Positions 32,375 to 41,984 of a stretch of 64,000 bases of DNA are shown one piece after another. The notes beneath the pieces were generated by a model, which was not told where the DNA came from, did no database searches, and saw only the letters and a program-made list of their open reading frames with translations. Source of the DNA: Cryptomeria japonica (taxonomy: Eukaryota; Streptophyta; Pinopsida; Cupressales; Cupressaceae); the NCBI RefSeq assembly GCF_030272615.1, contig NC_081414.1, positions 767,138,153-767,202,152 of the forward strand, in the 5' to 3' direction. The translations under genes and the position numbers were made by a program. Every line of letters begins with the position of its first letter. Position 1 is the first letter of the stretch.

Positions 32375-32804
32375 GGTATTTTTTATACAATAATATTATT
32401 CACCAATTTATTGATTTTGGCCACAAACTCCATCATTGGCTCATTTATTTACTTCTTCAATTGGGTTAACTAAGCCAAAAGGGAATGTTCATCTTCTACA
32501 CTCTTGAATCTATCTTCAAATTTGGATCTCATAGTATTCCATGAGTCTACTACTCCATTTGGAAAATGATAAAACCATTTTGCAGCCACATTTGTCAAGG
32601 ATTTTACAAATAGCTTCACTACTACATCTTCATGTTATGCCCTAGGAATCTACATGCATCAAAGATAGCATTTATATGTTCATTTGTAGAGATTTTTCCA
32701 TCACCCCTTTTTTTAGGAAGGTTCTTTCTAGAACCCTTAGGAAGATCATGCAATTGAAATCCTAGTGCTAGTGGTCCTATCCCCCATGCTATTGGTTGTG
32801 TCAT
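32375..32804 (-). pseudogene. Retrotransposon gag relic at the inner edge of the right arm
   Basis: Better preserved than the left copy. After MTQPIAWGIGPLALGFQLHD and DACRFLG it shifts frame and gives HEDVVVKLFVKSLTNVAAKW, FYHFPNGVVDSWNTMRSKFE, DRFKSVEDEHSLLA, stop, LTQLKK, stop, INEPMMEFVAKINKLVNN. This is a recognisable retrotransposon gag core. It is interrupted at 32,374 by the Tat LTR. Beyond KINKLVN the two arms differ. Confidence 0.75.
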
Positions 32805-33701
32805 TGTGGTAGTAAATTTGTATGGTCAAGGGGATGATAGTTTTGTGAACTAATAGTTCTTGACAAATGGGAGAATGGTTAACACCACTGGGTGGAGAAG
32901 GAAGTTTTCTTCTTGATCTTCTTTCTAAAAGTGATGAAATTGAAAAGTTCTCGTTATAAAGATTAAAAAATGGGATTAGTTACAGCTCTATTGCATTCAC
33001 ATTTAGTATATCTCTTGAACTCTAGTGCATTCAATAATCAAGAAAATTTAAATAGAAAGTTAATTCCCTTGGAGTTGGTGCCTTTGATTCGATTTTGTCT
33101 TTGGCCTTGGTTTTGTTGATTTGGATTCCTTCCTGTATTTCTTTCTATTATCACCATGGGAAATATCATTCATGGACCACTAATTGTTACCCTGAGAGAA
33201 GTGGTTTGTCCAATTCCCCTAATATTTCTTCTTTGTCCCGAACCTGATTTACTCTTGTATATTTATGTTTCTTCTTCTACACCTCTAGGATAGATAATTC
33301 AATTGTGAAACAGTGTCTACTTGTTCATAATCAGTCTAATCAAGATTTGGTTTCTCTATAATAAATACATTATGGTGTGGCAAGACCATGATTTTTTCAT
33401 AAAAAAGGAAATTGTTTAATTTATTCTTATTCCCAAGTAGAGTCATTAAAAATCTATTGGTTATTAAATTTTCCTTTCTAAAGTAAATAAATTCTCTCTA
33501 TTTTGCCTAAATAATAAAGACAAATAGTTAACAATAGTTGGGTAAATTATTGATTGACCTCCCTTTGATTTTTAAAGGTACAACTTTCTTTTTAGATCAT
33601 TTTTTATATTTTCAATAATAATAGATGGTGTATTCTTTTAAGCAAGAAGCAAAAGATGCACTTAACATTTAATCATAGCCATGAAATAAATGCATATTGA
33701 T
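32805..33701 (-). other. AT-rich arm sequence
   Basis: Mirrors 15,100-15,975. No gene is seen. Confidence 0.4.
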
Positions 33702-34180
33702 GTTCCTTAAAAAATGAAAAAAAAAGATTTGAAACAACTTCTCAACACACAAGTTGCATAATCAATGAAATACTATAGATTTAGATGAAATATTTCAACA
33801 TAAATAAAAAAAATGAATATCATATAAATTGGTCACCAAACTCACAAAGAAGAGTGATAATTTAAAATAAATTGAAGCACAAAGACTTGTAACTCTTTTT
33901 AAAAAAATGAATATCCAAATCATACCAATATCAACACCTATATTATTAATTTGTTCCTACACAATGAAAATTCACCCATACACCACAATGTTCATTCTGA
34001 ACTCTTAGCTCCACACACATTATGTTTCTCTACTATGCATCCCCCTTGTTGCAATCCTCTTTCTTTTATTTTCACTTCAGATTTCCAATTTGCATTCCAA
34101 AAGAGAGACTCCCTCTCTCCTCTAGTGCACATGGTCACTTTTTAACCCAGATTATTTTGACTATTGAAGCAAAACTTCTT
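33702..34180. mobile_element. 479-bp insertion specific to the right arm
   Basis: The left arm reads GCATATTTGATTCTTGTGC uninterrupted (reverse complement near 15,070-15,090). The right arm has TTGAT at 33,697-33,701 and again at 34,181-34,185, flanking 479 bp found nowhere else in the window. This fits insertion with a 5-bp target duplication. The ends (GTTCCTTAAA and GCAAAACTTC) are not inverted repeats and no family is recognised. An A-rich stretch sits near one end. Confidence 0.65.
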
Positions 34181-34966
34181 GATTCTTGTGCACGGATAGG
34201 CTTGAACTTTTCAATTCTTTCTTTGCAATAATGTTTTATTTACTTCAGTTTGTAAATTATATCTTCAGTGCCTTTTTATTTCTTATCCCGTTTAACTTTT
34301 TATAATTCTTAAATTGCAATAATGCCCTTTTGACTCCTTGTGCATTCCCTTTCATTGTCAGATCATTGCCACACATTTCTTTTGTTTTAATGTTGTGGCC
34401 AATAATTATTCATGAATACCTATACATCTACCCATGCTTTTTTCTCTATTTAATATTTTTTTTTTGATATCCTTTCATCCACTCATCTTTTTTTCATTTT
34501 AACTCCGTCTTACAAGAGGCATTTAAATTTTGATTTATTTTTTATTCACTCACATTTTGGAAAAAAATTTCTTATACTTCCATTGCTAGAAAATTGATGC
34601 AGGATGACAAATGTCCCCTCCCAAATGCTCCTAAATCAGAAACTCTCGTTATCAAAAACATGAACCCCCTTGAAAATATTCAATGATATGTTAGTTTATT
34701 TTAGTGCACTACAGGTTGGAATTGATGTACAAGTCCTCAAAAGAGGCATATTCAAAATTTCAAATTCTAGAATATAGCCATAAAACAATAACACCACCAC
34801 TAAGTAGAGCTCAAAAAATCATGAAAGTTAATAAAACATAATGAAAAGGAGTAAGTATGAGCCCAAACGAGCCTTCTGAAGTTCCAATAATGTGAATTAT
34901 GTAGGGTGTCCTTTGAGAAACATAAATTTGGAAAAAAAAAGTCCATATTGTATTCTAAAAAAATAA
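34181..34966 (-). other. AT-rich arm sequence
   Basis: Mirrors about 14,295-15,080. No gene is seen. Confidence 0.4.
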
Positions 34967-35488
34967 TCACAGCACTAGATAGAGGGCAAAAAAGTTAAAC
35001 AAAATGAAAAGAAAATAGTAAAAAATGCATTTGTATGCCCGAGAATGATCCTCTTGAAGAAAAGGCAAAAAGTGAAATAGGGGAACAATGAAGGGGCCAA
35101 GTTTGGGGGAGAAGGTGTTGATGTTAGTAGACATGGGCAATGGAATATTCAAATCTACAAACAAAATATTTTTTGTCCTTGAAATACTCATTGAATATTC
35201 TCTTCGTGCAAGCGATTGAGGACATCGTACAATGACAGATGGAAAAATACAAAAGAAACAAATTATTTCATTGACGATGATAGAATATTCCTTGGTATCA
35301 TCGAGGACCAACGAATGTGAAAAATCTATACGTCCAATATTTCCTATGCCTGTCATCATCCTTGTGTAGCATGCACAAGGATGATGACATGCCTCTGTAG
35401 GAAGGTACACTACCAAAAAAGTGGCCACTAAAACCATGATGAACAAGACAAAACCCATTCCTCCATGCGTAATTATGTTGGAACTCAA
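34967..35488 (-). CDS. Unrecognised ORF inside copia LTR, signal-peptide-like start
   Basis: 173 codons. Residues from about 11 on read MGFVLFIMVLVATFLVVYL then PTEACHHPCACYT, which looks like a secretory signal peptide followed by a Cys/His-rich start. The rest (GIGNIGRIDFSHSLVLDD, ARREYSMSISRTKNILFVDL) has no family I recognise and ends in a hydrophobic FLFILFNFFALYLVL. It lies downstream of a copia polypurine tract, so it probably belongs to LTR DNA rather than to a host gene. The left-arm copy (13,740-14,294) shares most of the frame but is broken near 13,895. It could be chance. Confidence 0.3.
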   Translation of the reverse strand: MSSNIITHGGMGFVLFIMVLVATFLVVYLPTEACHHPCACYTRMMTGIGNIGRIDFSHSLVLDDTKEYSIIVNEIICFFCIFPSVIVRCPQSLARREYSMSISRTKNILFVDLNIPLPMSTNINTFSPKLGPFIVPLFHFLPFLQEDHSRAYKCIFYYFLFILFNFFALYLVL

Positions 35489-35882
35489 GGTAGATATCTA
35501 TCAATACAACATATTTGTTGAAAAATCCAAGTTATAAGAAAACATTCCCACTCCCCCATAAAGCCACTAACTAATATCGATCCCACTTACCATTAAAGAA
35601 TACTCCCTTTCCCCTAATGTATCTCTTAAGTGTTATATGTGAGAGATGATCAATTTAATTGATGATGATGACTGCATAACTCTCGCCAATTATAACCTCC
35701 CTTGTTAATATATACATATAAAAATGTTCTATATCCTACATGCTAGCTAAAAATAATTAATTAATTTGATTTCTCATCTCTCCCATGGGCATCCAAACAC
35801 CAGTTGCAAGAAAGTTGGATAAACATGCATAGGATTGCACTTGGCTATTATTAGATTGATTCTTAGCATTCCCCCACTTGAT
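35489..35882 (-). mobile_element. Copia 3' LTR start and polypurine tract, right arm
   Basis: Reverse-complement copy of 13,371-13,760. LTR start TGCTAAGAATC is at 35,868 on the minus strand, preceded by the polypurine tract CAAGTGGGGGAA. Confidence 0.6.
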
Positions 35883-35995
35883 ATATTATACATTATAATA
35901 AGATAAAAATAAATTCAAATAGAACCAAGTGTAGATGAAACATGACCCATAGGCTCCGTAAACCAACAATTCTTATCTACGCTCACTAGTTTTGT

Positions 35996-36160
35996 AAGGG
36001 AATTTGAAATCCACCTTTTGAACCATGATGTTATTACTCTCAATAATGTCATGAATAAAGCGATATTATGTATCTGTAATCCTAATATTAGAATAATGCA
36101 AGTAAGTCCTATATGAAAATAAGACTTTGACTATCACAAATAATACTCATAACACTAAAA
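35996..36160 (-). pseudogene. Ty1/copia RNase H fragment, right arm
   Basis: Copy of 13,090-13,262, with the same frameshift and stop (YRFIHDIIESNN, IMVQKVDF). The shared lesions mean the fragment decayed before the arms separated. Confidence 0.7.
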
Positions 36161-36164
36161 TCAA

Positions 36165-36890
36165 ATCCAATACCTAAACACAACCGCTTCCTAGATGGTG
36201 AGAGTCCAGTAGTCGAAAGCATCGTGACAGCTTACGCTCTAACCCGAGTAGCATGGATAGGCAAATCTTCAATAGGATCAGGGTTGGGAACTTAGGAGCA
36301 ACTTCTATCTCCCCCTACCCACCCGAACGTGTGTGGGGAAGTAGGGTGGGGGGTCATCCGGCTATCCGGGTGAAAGGCAAGGTAGGGGGGAATTCTAGTG
36401 TGTGTGGGGCAGCAGGGTGAGGGGCATAGTTCATAGATAGATAAACACTAATTTATTTTTTACTCAACCAACTATTAGCCTCTCCAAACATTAAAAATCA
36501 CAAAAATATTCATGGACATGTTGTCTAAATCACCAACCTAGTCTACTCTTTTGCAATATTAAACCTCAAAGACTACCCACAAGTACTAATAATATTAGTA
36601 CTCAAAAACTTTTTCTTTTCTCAAAACTGAAAAAAATGACAAGGGGAAGAGCACCTTACTGCCCATGTTCCAATAAGTGTGCACTCCTTGTGTACCCACC
36701 CCCTAATATGTAACTTTAAAGAAACTAGAAAATGATAACTAGTCTCCCATTAATAAATGACTACTCACTTTTTAGTCCATAATTGACTTTTTCTGCAGTC
36801 TTATGAAACATTTATGCACAACTAATGATATAAATCTATTAAAAACTAAAAAAAATAGAATAAGCTGAGGAGGAGGAATATAAATAAAAA
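36165..36890 (-). other. Low-copy arm sequence between copia remnant and U6
   Basis: Mirrors 12,357-13,089, including the C-rich direct repeats near 36,310-36,430 (G-rich on the minus strand). No gene is seen. Confidence 0.5.
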
Positions 36891-36894
36891 GAAA

Positions 36895-36991
36895 TTGGAC
36901 CATTTCTCGATTTATGCGTGTCATCCTTGCGCAGGGGCCATGCTAATCTTCTCTGTATCGTTCCAATCTTATCGGATGTCTCCGAAAAGAC
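36895..36991 (-). ncRNA. U6: U6 spliceosomal snRNA
   Basis: The minus strand reads GTCTTTTCGGAGACATCCG (5' stem-loop), then GATTGGAACGATACAGAGAAG (the ACAGAGA box that pairs with the 5' splice site), GATTAGCATGGCCCCTGCGC, AAGGATGACACGCATAAATC and GAAATGGTCC, followed by a T-rich terminator. The functional core is intact. Departures from the plant consensus are in the 5' stem (CTTTTCGGAG in place of CCCTTCGGGG, which keeps pairing) and one G in GATAAGATTGG. With its promoter this copy could be expressed; the left-arm copy is only a 3' half. Confidence 0.93.
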
Positions 36992-37013
36992 ACTAACAGA
37001 TGTGTACAAAACA

Positions 37014-37059
37014 ATATATGTCATGCTAGTATCATTTACATGTAATAAATGTGGGATTA
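37014..37059 (-). promoter_or_regulatory. U6 Pol III promoter (USE and TATA)
   Basis: On the minus strand the upstream sequence element AATCCCACATT sits at 37,049-37,059 (about -58 to -68) and a TATA box ATATAT at 37,014-37,019 (about -23 to -28). The spacing between the two, about 29 bp, is the short spacing seen in plant Pol III-type snRNA genes. The plant USE consensus is RTCCCACATCG; the last bases differ. Confidence 0.8.
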
Positions 37060-37364
37060 AAGCCACCCGTGTCCGTCCGTCCTTCCTTCCATCGCCTCGG
37101 GAGTAGACACACGAGACACGGTTCTCCATCCGACGAGGCAGGCTACATGTTGACATTAAAATGCGAACGAATGATAACTTGTGCAACTCCTGCTCCAACC
37201 AAAACACGATCCAAACCTCCAATTACGCGAACACCAGTCCGTCCATCCACTGCATGGCTCGCCTGGTGAGGAGAGAGCTAATTGCAATTTACTGAAGCAA
37301 AAGGGTTTCAACTGATCAGAGACAAGATACGAGAGACAAGAGACAAGACAATAAAACTCTAAAA

Positions 37365-37436
37365 TGCCTTCACGCAGGATCGAACTGCGGACCTTCAGTT
37401 TACAAGACTGACGCTCTACCACTGAGCTATAAAGGC
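37365..37436 (-). tRNA. tRNA-Thr (UGU)
   Basis: Right-arm counterpart of 11,855-11,926, with full cloverleaf, anticodon TGT, T-loop TTCGATC and discriminator A. The two copies look identical across the mature sequence. Confidence 0.9.
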
Positions 37437-37566
37437 TACGCGACACGACTTTCAAGGATTAATTTATCATACGCTACTTTCTGTCGTTGAATTCATATCG
37501 TCGTACGTAAACATTGTTAGTTAACTTGGAAAAATTATTTTAGTTTGCAAATAAGCCATTGCACCT

Positions 37567-37598
37567 GGGGATGTAGCTCAAACGATAGAGCGCTCGCT
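37567..37598 (+). pseudogene. 5' half of tRNA-Ala (UGC)
   Basis: GGGGATGTAGCTCAAACGAT then AGAGCGCTCGCT matches the 5' half of tRNA-Ala up to the anticodon stem. The sequence then jumps to GTTGCTGTAATATGGCCG, which in the left arm lies beyond the tRNA 3' end. The 3' half has been deleted here; the left arm keeps it but lacks the 5' end (11,735-11,799). Confidence 0.85.
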
Positions 37599-38002
37599 GT
37601 TGCTGTAATATGGCCGTTCCTTGCTTCACTATGTTGTGTGTGCTCCGCTTCTAAGTATACTAATTTAGCGTCTTGTCGCAGACCTGTCATTTGGAACTTT
37701 ATTTTACTACATGGGGAGAAGAGTTTTAATGTTAACGGACGGACTGCCTGTCAATAATTTTTTCTTCCAATTACACGGATTTTAATTCTCTTTCACTCTG
37801 AAGATTTCAATCGTTGAATATATAGATTCAAACACGGGTCTATCGCCCATGTAGGTCTTAACTGCACTTGATAAAAACTCTAAAAGTAAATTATTCTTAG
37901 CCGGAGTGCGTTAAGCTTGCTTACATTGTTGTTTTATCTGCTACTGAATGTTGCTCTAATTAGATTAAAACAGTACTATCTGCTAAACACAAAAATTGCT
38001 AA
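37599..38002. other. Spacer in the Pol III cluster
   Basis: Mirrors 11,328-11,734 with high similarity. No gene is seen. Confidence 0.5.
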
Positions 38003-38073
38003 TGCAACAGCCGGGAATCGAACCCGGGTCTGTACCGTGGCAGGGTACTATTCTACCACTAGACCACTGGCGC
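38003..38073 (-). tRNA. tRNA-Gly (GCC), slightly degraded
   Basis: 71 nt with anticodon GCC, T-arm CCGGG-TTCGATT-CCCGG intact. The acceptor GCGCCAG against CTGTTGC has a mismatch at pair 4 and a G-U at pair 3, so it may be less functional than the left copy. The tandem 5'-half duplication of the left arm is absent here. Confidence 0.8.
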
Positions 38074-38150
38074 TGCAAGTGAAAAGGAATCCGGGAGCTG
38101 AATTCCCCACATGTATGTTAATACGAAACGAAAGGGGAAAAAATAAAAAA

Positions 38151-38223
38151 TGGAGATGCAGGGTATCGAACTCCGTACCTCTCGCATGCAAAGCAAGCGC
38201 TCTACCATGTGAGCTACATCCCC
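38151..38223 (-). tRNA. tRNA-Ala (UGC), slightly degraded
   Basis: Counterpart of 11,012-11,084. Acceptor, D-arm and anticodon arm (TTTGCAT) are intact. The T-stem CGGAG/CCCTG has an A-C mismatch. Discriminator A. A T-run (minus strand) follows. Confidence 0.85.
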
Positions 38224-38849
38224 ATTATTTGTAAATCCAGTCTATTAGTATGCTTTTCTTTACATGTGTTTATTCGTTCTACTTAGTTGAGGTTATATAT
38301 TTAAATACTAGCGTAGCCAGAGTGTAGCATTTACTCTCTTTACTCGTGAGGCCATGAAAGGATTGGACAGCTTAAATCACACACACTAGGGTTTGATTTC
38401 TATGTTTAAAAGCTGTAAACACCCAGAGTTGGTTGACATTCTCTAGGCTTAATATGTTGCTTATTGTGTGTGGTTTAAGGCTGGCCTCGAAGGATGGGCT
38501 GGCATGCCCTGCATTACAATTTGCTTTTCTCTCACATCCTCTTTACTCATGAGGTGATGAAAGGATAGACTAGCATGACCTGCATTGCAAATCACTTTTC
38601 ACTCGCATACCTTATGCATATATCTTTAAATGCTACACATACAATGTAGTAAAACAATATTAATCTCTTCAAATGAATTCCTTAAAATTGGTATGACACA
38701 AAAAAAATTGGCATGGCTCATTCACAAAGGATGACACATTTTTATACCTTTTCATTTATTATTTATAATCATCTTACAATATTTCTTTCAAGAATAAGTT
38801 TTCATTAGATCTTATTTGTTCTACAAGATAATGGTACATTATTCAAAGA
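38224..38849 (-). other. Flank of the Pol III cluster, right arm
   Basis: Mirrors 10,392-11,011. No gene is seen. Confidence 0.5.
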
Positions 38850-39999
38850 AATGTGAGTTAGAAAGGCACACCCCAAAGTTAAGGGATGACCAAGTTTGAT
38901 TGTTAACAAGTCACACAATGCCAATCTAAAATAAAATACCATGTAAAAAGTAAGCAATTCCAAATGTTAGCGGAACAACTTCCTATACTAACATTGAGAG
39001 GAGGGTTATGCAAAAAAAATTCAGATCCTTACAATAGTAGCATAAATACCATGCATACCACAACAAAATGATTTACTTGAAGAAAATAATTTGGGAGAAA
39101 AACCCACACTCCAAAAGCTGCCTTATATATTATTCAAAATTCAACAACAAAATACAATATACTTGCAAAGAAAGCTTCTCATAGGACTATCACCAACAAA
39201 AGATTCAATAGCAATACAACTCTTACACACAACCACCATCTCACGTACTCGATATATAGGAGGTACAATACATGAAACCATCAAACGCTATTAAAAAACC
39301 ATGACCTAAACCGTGCCCAAAAAGTGGCGTCTAACTTATCTTCAATCCAAGGTTCCATATGGTGTGTCAAAACACACATCAACACATGTAACTCCCTTTT
39401 ACAACTCATTTATGTGTCCAACACATTTTTATATTTCCCATTTTAGGAGACCTACATTCGAAGGCCAATAATTTTTTATTTGGGAAAGTCTGATTGACAA
39501 ATTGTTTGAAGCGGCATGGAAAGCTCGTGAAATTATTTATCAAGCTACAAAATACTACATTGGTTATGACTACTTTGGGTAAGTGCACCAAGATGGTGTG
39601 CAAAAAGGGGGGTATAAGTGTTGGTGTGTAATATATATATGGTTAGAAATCTCAGAAGATGGGTGAAAATATGGTGGCAATTTTAGAAATACCCATTTGA
39701 TGAAGTGTAAACCTGATGATGAGAAAGTCGAGAAACCAAGTTCATAAAATAAAACATGTCAAAAAGGAGAGAAATGGAGGGAAATCAAACTTCCAAACCG
39801 CAACTTTGTCATCCAAGCCTATTCACAAGCCTAAACAAACAAGAGTGCGTATGGGGTTTCTTTTGAATAAGAACCACATATGAGGTTTTTTTTTTTGAAT
39901 AAGTACCCTGTACAACGCGGTTCTAAGGAGAAAATACCGTGTACATAGTTTTTCCTGTGATACTATAACATAAAGAAAGTAATGTGTATGTTTAAAATG
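38850..39999 (-). repeat. A module, copy 3 (inverted)
   Basis: Reverse complement of 9,226-10,391, including the short form without the T-rich insert and the 0.75 kb core at about 38,890-39,600. Confidence 0.75.
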
Positions 40000-40036
40000 T
40001 GTGTGTATGCATACATATATGTATATGTATAATATG

Positions 40037-40070
<34 letters not shown>

Positions 40071-40583
40071 TGAACACGCACATATGTCGTATGTATGTGT
40101 ATTATCTTTTGATATTTTATGTGTATTATATGTATATGTATATTTACATATACATGTATATTGATATATATTGTCTTTTAATATCTTATTGTACATTGCA
40201 TTCCTACCTCTCTCTCTCTCTCTGAAGATCCCACATAACACCTAATGACATTGAATATAAGGTCCCTTAGCACACATATGACCCCTTCAAACCATATGAT
40301 GTCCTAAGGGGTCATATGATGTTCTAACACATGTGCGGCCCCATTATGACCCTACATGACCCCCAATGCCATATGACCCCTTCGAACCATGTATGATATC
40401 TTAAGGGGTCATTACAGAATCTTAAGAGGTCATATGGTGTTGTAACACATGTGTGGCTCAATTAGGACCCCACGTGACCCTTAACGACATCATGTGACAT
40501 CTCTTCGTCTCCCTACATCTCCCTCCCTCCCTTTTTTATTCCTCTCTATCTCTCTATCTCCCTCCCTGCCTCCCTTCCTTTCC

Positions 40584-40644
<61 letters not shown>

Positions 40645-40795
40645 CATCCCCCTTAGGACCCCACAGAACACCTCATGACCCTTTAGGAGCATATGATGTC
40701 CTAAGGGGTCAAGATGGAATTACAGTGTTGTAAATTGTGGCAAGATGAACCATTATTATAATATAAAAAGAAGTACCAATACTGCTTACAAGAAT
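40000..40795 (-). repeat. CATATG palindromic spacer with TA and CT microsatellites
   Basis: Counterpart of 8,484-9,225. It holds (TA)n near 40,040-40,072, CT tracts at 40,209-40,224 and about 40,590-40,642, and many CATATGACCCCTT-type phrases in both orientations. No gene is seen. Confidence 0.7.
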
Positions 40796-40799
40796 AACA

Positions 40800-41151
40800 A
40801 AATATCATGCTCCCCCTCTCTCCCTTCCTCCATACCCCATCCCTCTCTCTCTCTCTTATTACCCATTTTTCTTGTGTAGAGAAAATTCAGAAACACTTTC
40901 AAGCTTTCTCCTCCTACCTCCTCCACTATCACTTCTACTCTTCTATTCTCCATGAAACCTGCAACCTGAAACACAATACTTTCTCCTCCCACCTCTTTCA
41001 TCATTATATTTTGTTTACCCATCTCGTTATATACCATTTGGAACATAATAATCTTATCTCCCACCTCCTTTATCACAATCACTCCTTTCTTTTGAACCAT
41101 TAGATCCCCTTCAAACATGGCCCGAAAAACATCTGACCTGTTATCTGCCAA
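40800..41151 (-). pseudogene. BTB/POZ-like gene fragment, right copy 1 (short type, open frame)
   Basis: Open frame ADNRSDVFRAMFEGDLMVQK, then three 24-25-residue modules (VIVIKEVGDKIIMF, IMMKEVGGESIVF, EVIVEEVGGESLKVF), then LNFLYTRKMGNK running into a GA tract. An ATATTGGCAG acceptor-like site precedes it. It is the uninterrupted counterpart of 4,845-5,182 and shows the target site of the left-arm LTR insertion. Confidence 0.62.
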
Positions 41152-41214
41152 TATATTATAAAATAAAAGACAATAGAGTGTCCTTAATCTCTCTCTCTCT
41201 CTCCCTCCCTAAGG

Positions 41215-41384
41215 ACCCCACATAGCACCTAATGACATCATGTGACCCCTTAGCACACCACATGACCCTTTAGGAGTATATGATGTCCTAAGGGGTCATA
41301 TGGTGTCCTAAGGTGGCAAGATGAACCATTATTACAATATAAAAAGCAATACCAATACTTCTTACAAAAATAACAAACCGGTAT
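41215..41384 (-). repeat. Inter-BTB spacer
   Basis: Palindromic CATATG phrases and a CT run near 41,190-41,205, as between other BTB units. Confidence 0.7.
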
Positions 41385-41800
41385 GCTCCCCCCCTCTCCC
41401 TTCCTCCATACCCCATCCATACACAAATTCAACTTGGTAAACAACTTCTTTATCTGGAAATTGGTTGCAAGCCTCGCAAGTTGTTTATAATTGGCAAAAA
41501 ATTCATTATCACCCACTTTTCTTGTGTAGAGAAAATTCAGAAACACTTTCAATATTTCTCCTCCTACCTCCTCCAGTATCACTTCTACTCTTCCGTTCTC
41601 CATGAAAGCTGCAACCTAAAACACAATACTTTCTCCTCCCACTTCTTTCATCACTATAATTTGTTCACCCATCTCGTTATATACGACTCGAAAAATAATA
41701 ATCTTATCTCCCACCCCATTTATCACAATCACTCCTTTCTTTTGAACCATCAAATCCCCTTCAAACATGGCCCGAAAAACATCTGACCTATTCACCAACC
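41385..41800 (-). pseudogene. BTB/POZ-like gene fragment, right copy 2 (long type)
   Basis: Long-type unit: NRSDVFRAMFEGDLMVQKKG, three modules, EILKVFLNFLYTRKVGDNEF, then FANYKQLARLATNFQIKKLF and TKLNLCMDGVWRKG. Unlike both left long copies it keeps Gln after ATNF, so the C-terminal frame is open to about 41,250. A frameshift near 41,600-41,616 separates module 2 from module 3. This copy shows the fullest BTB-like C terminus. Confidence 0.65.
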
Positions 41801-41849
41801 AATATATTATAAAATAAAAGATAATGGAATGTCCTTAATCTAAGCTCTT

Positions 41850-41984
41850 CTCTCTCTCTCTCCCTCTCCCTCTCTCCCTCTCTCCCTCTCCCTCTTTCTC
41901 TCCCTCTTTCTCTCCCTCTCCCTCCCTCTCCCTCTCCCTCTATATCCCTCCCTCCCTCCCTCCCTCCCTCCCTTTTCCTTCACA
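41850..41984 (-). repeat. CT/GA-rich microsatellite
   Basis: Counterpart of 3,263-3,632 but much shorter. It lies between the BTB array and the B module. Confidence 0.9.

Noticed and set aside
40494-40733. Ser/Leu/Pro-rich ORF, and similar ones at 45,185-45,797, 47,332-47,596 and 59,573-60,052
   Set aside because: Microsatellite translations.
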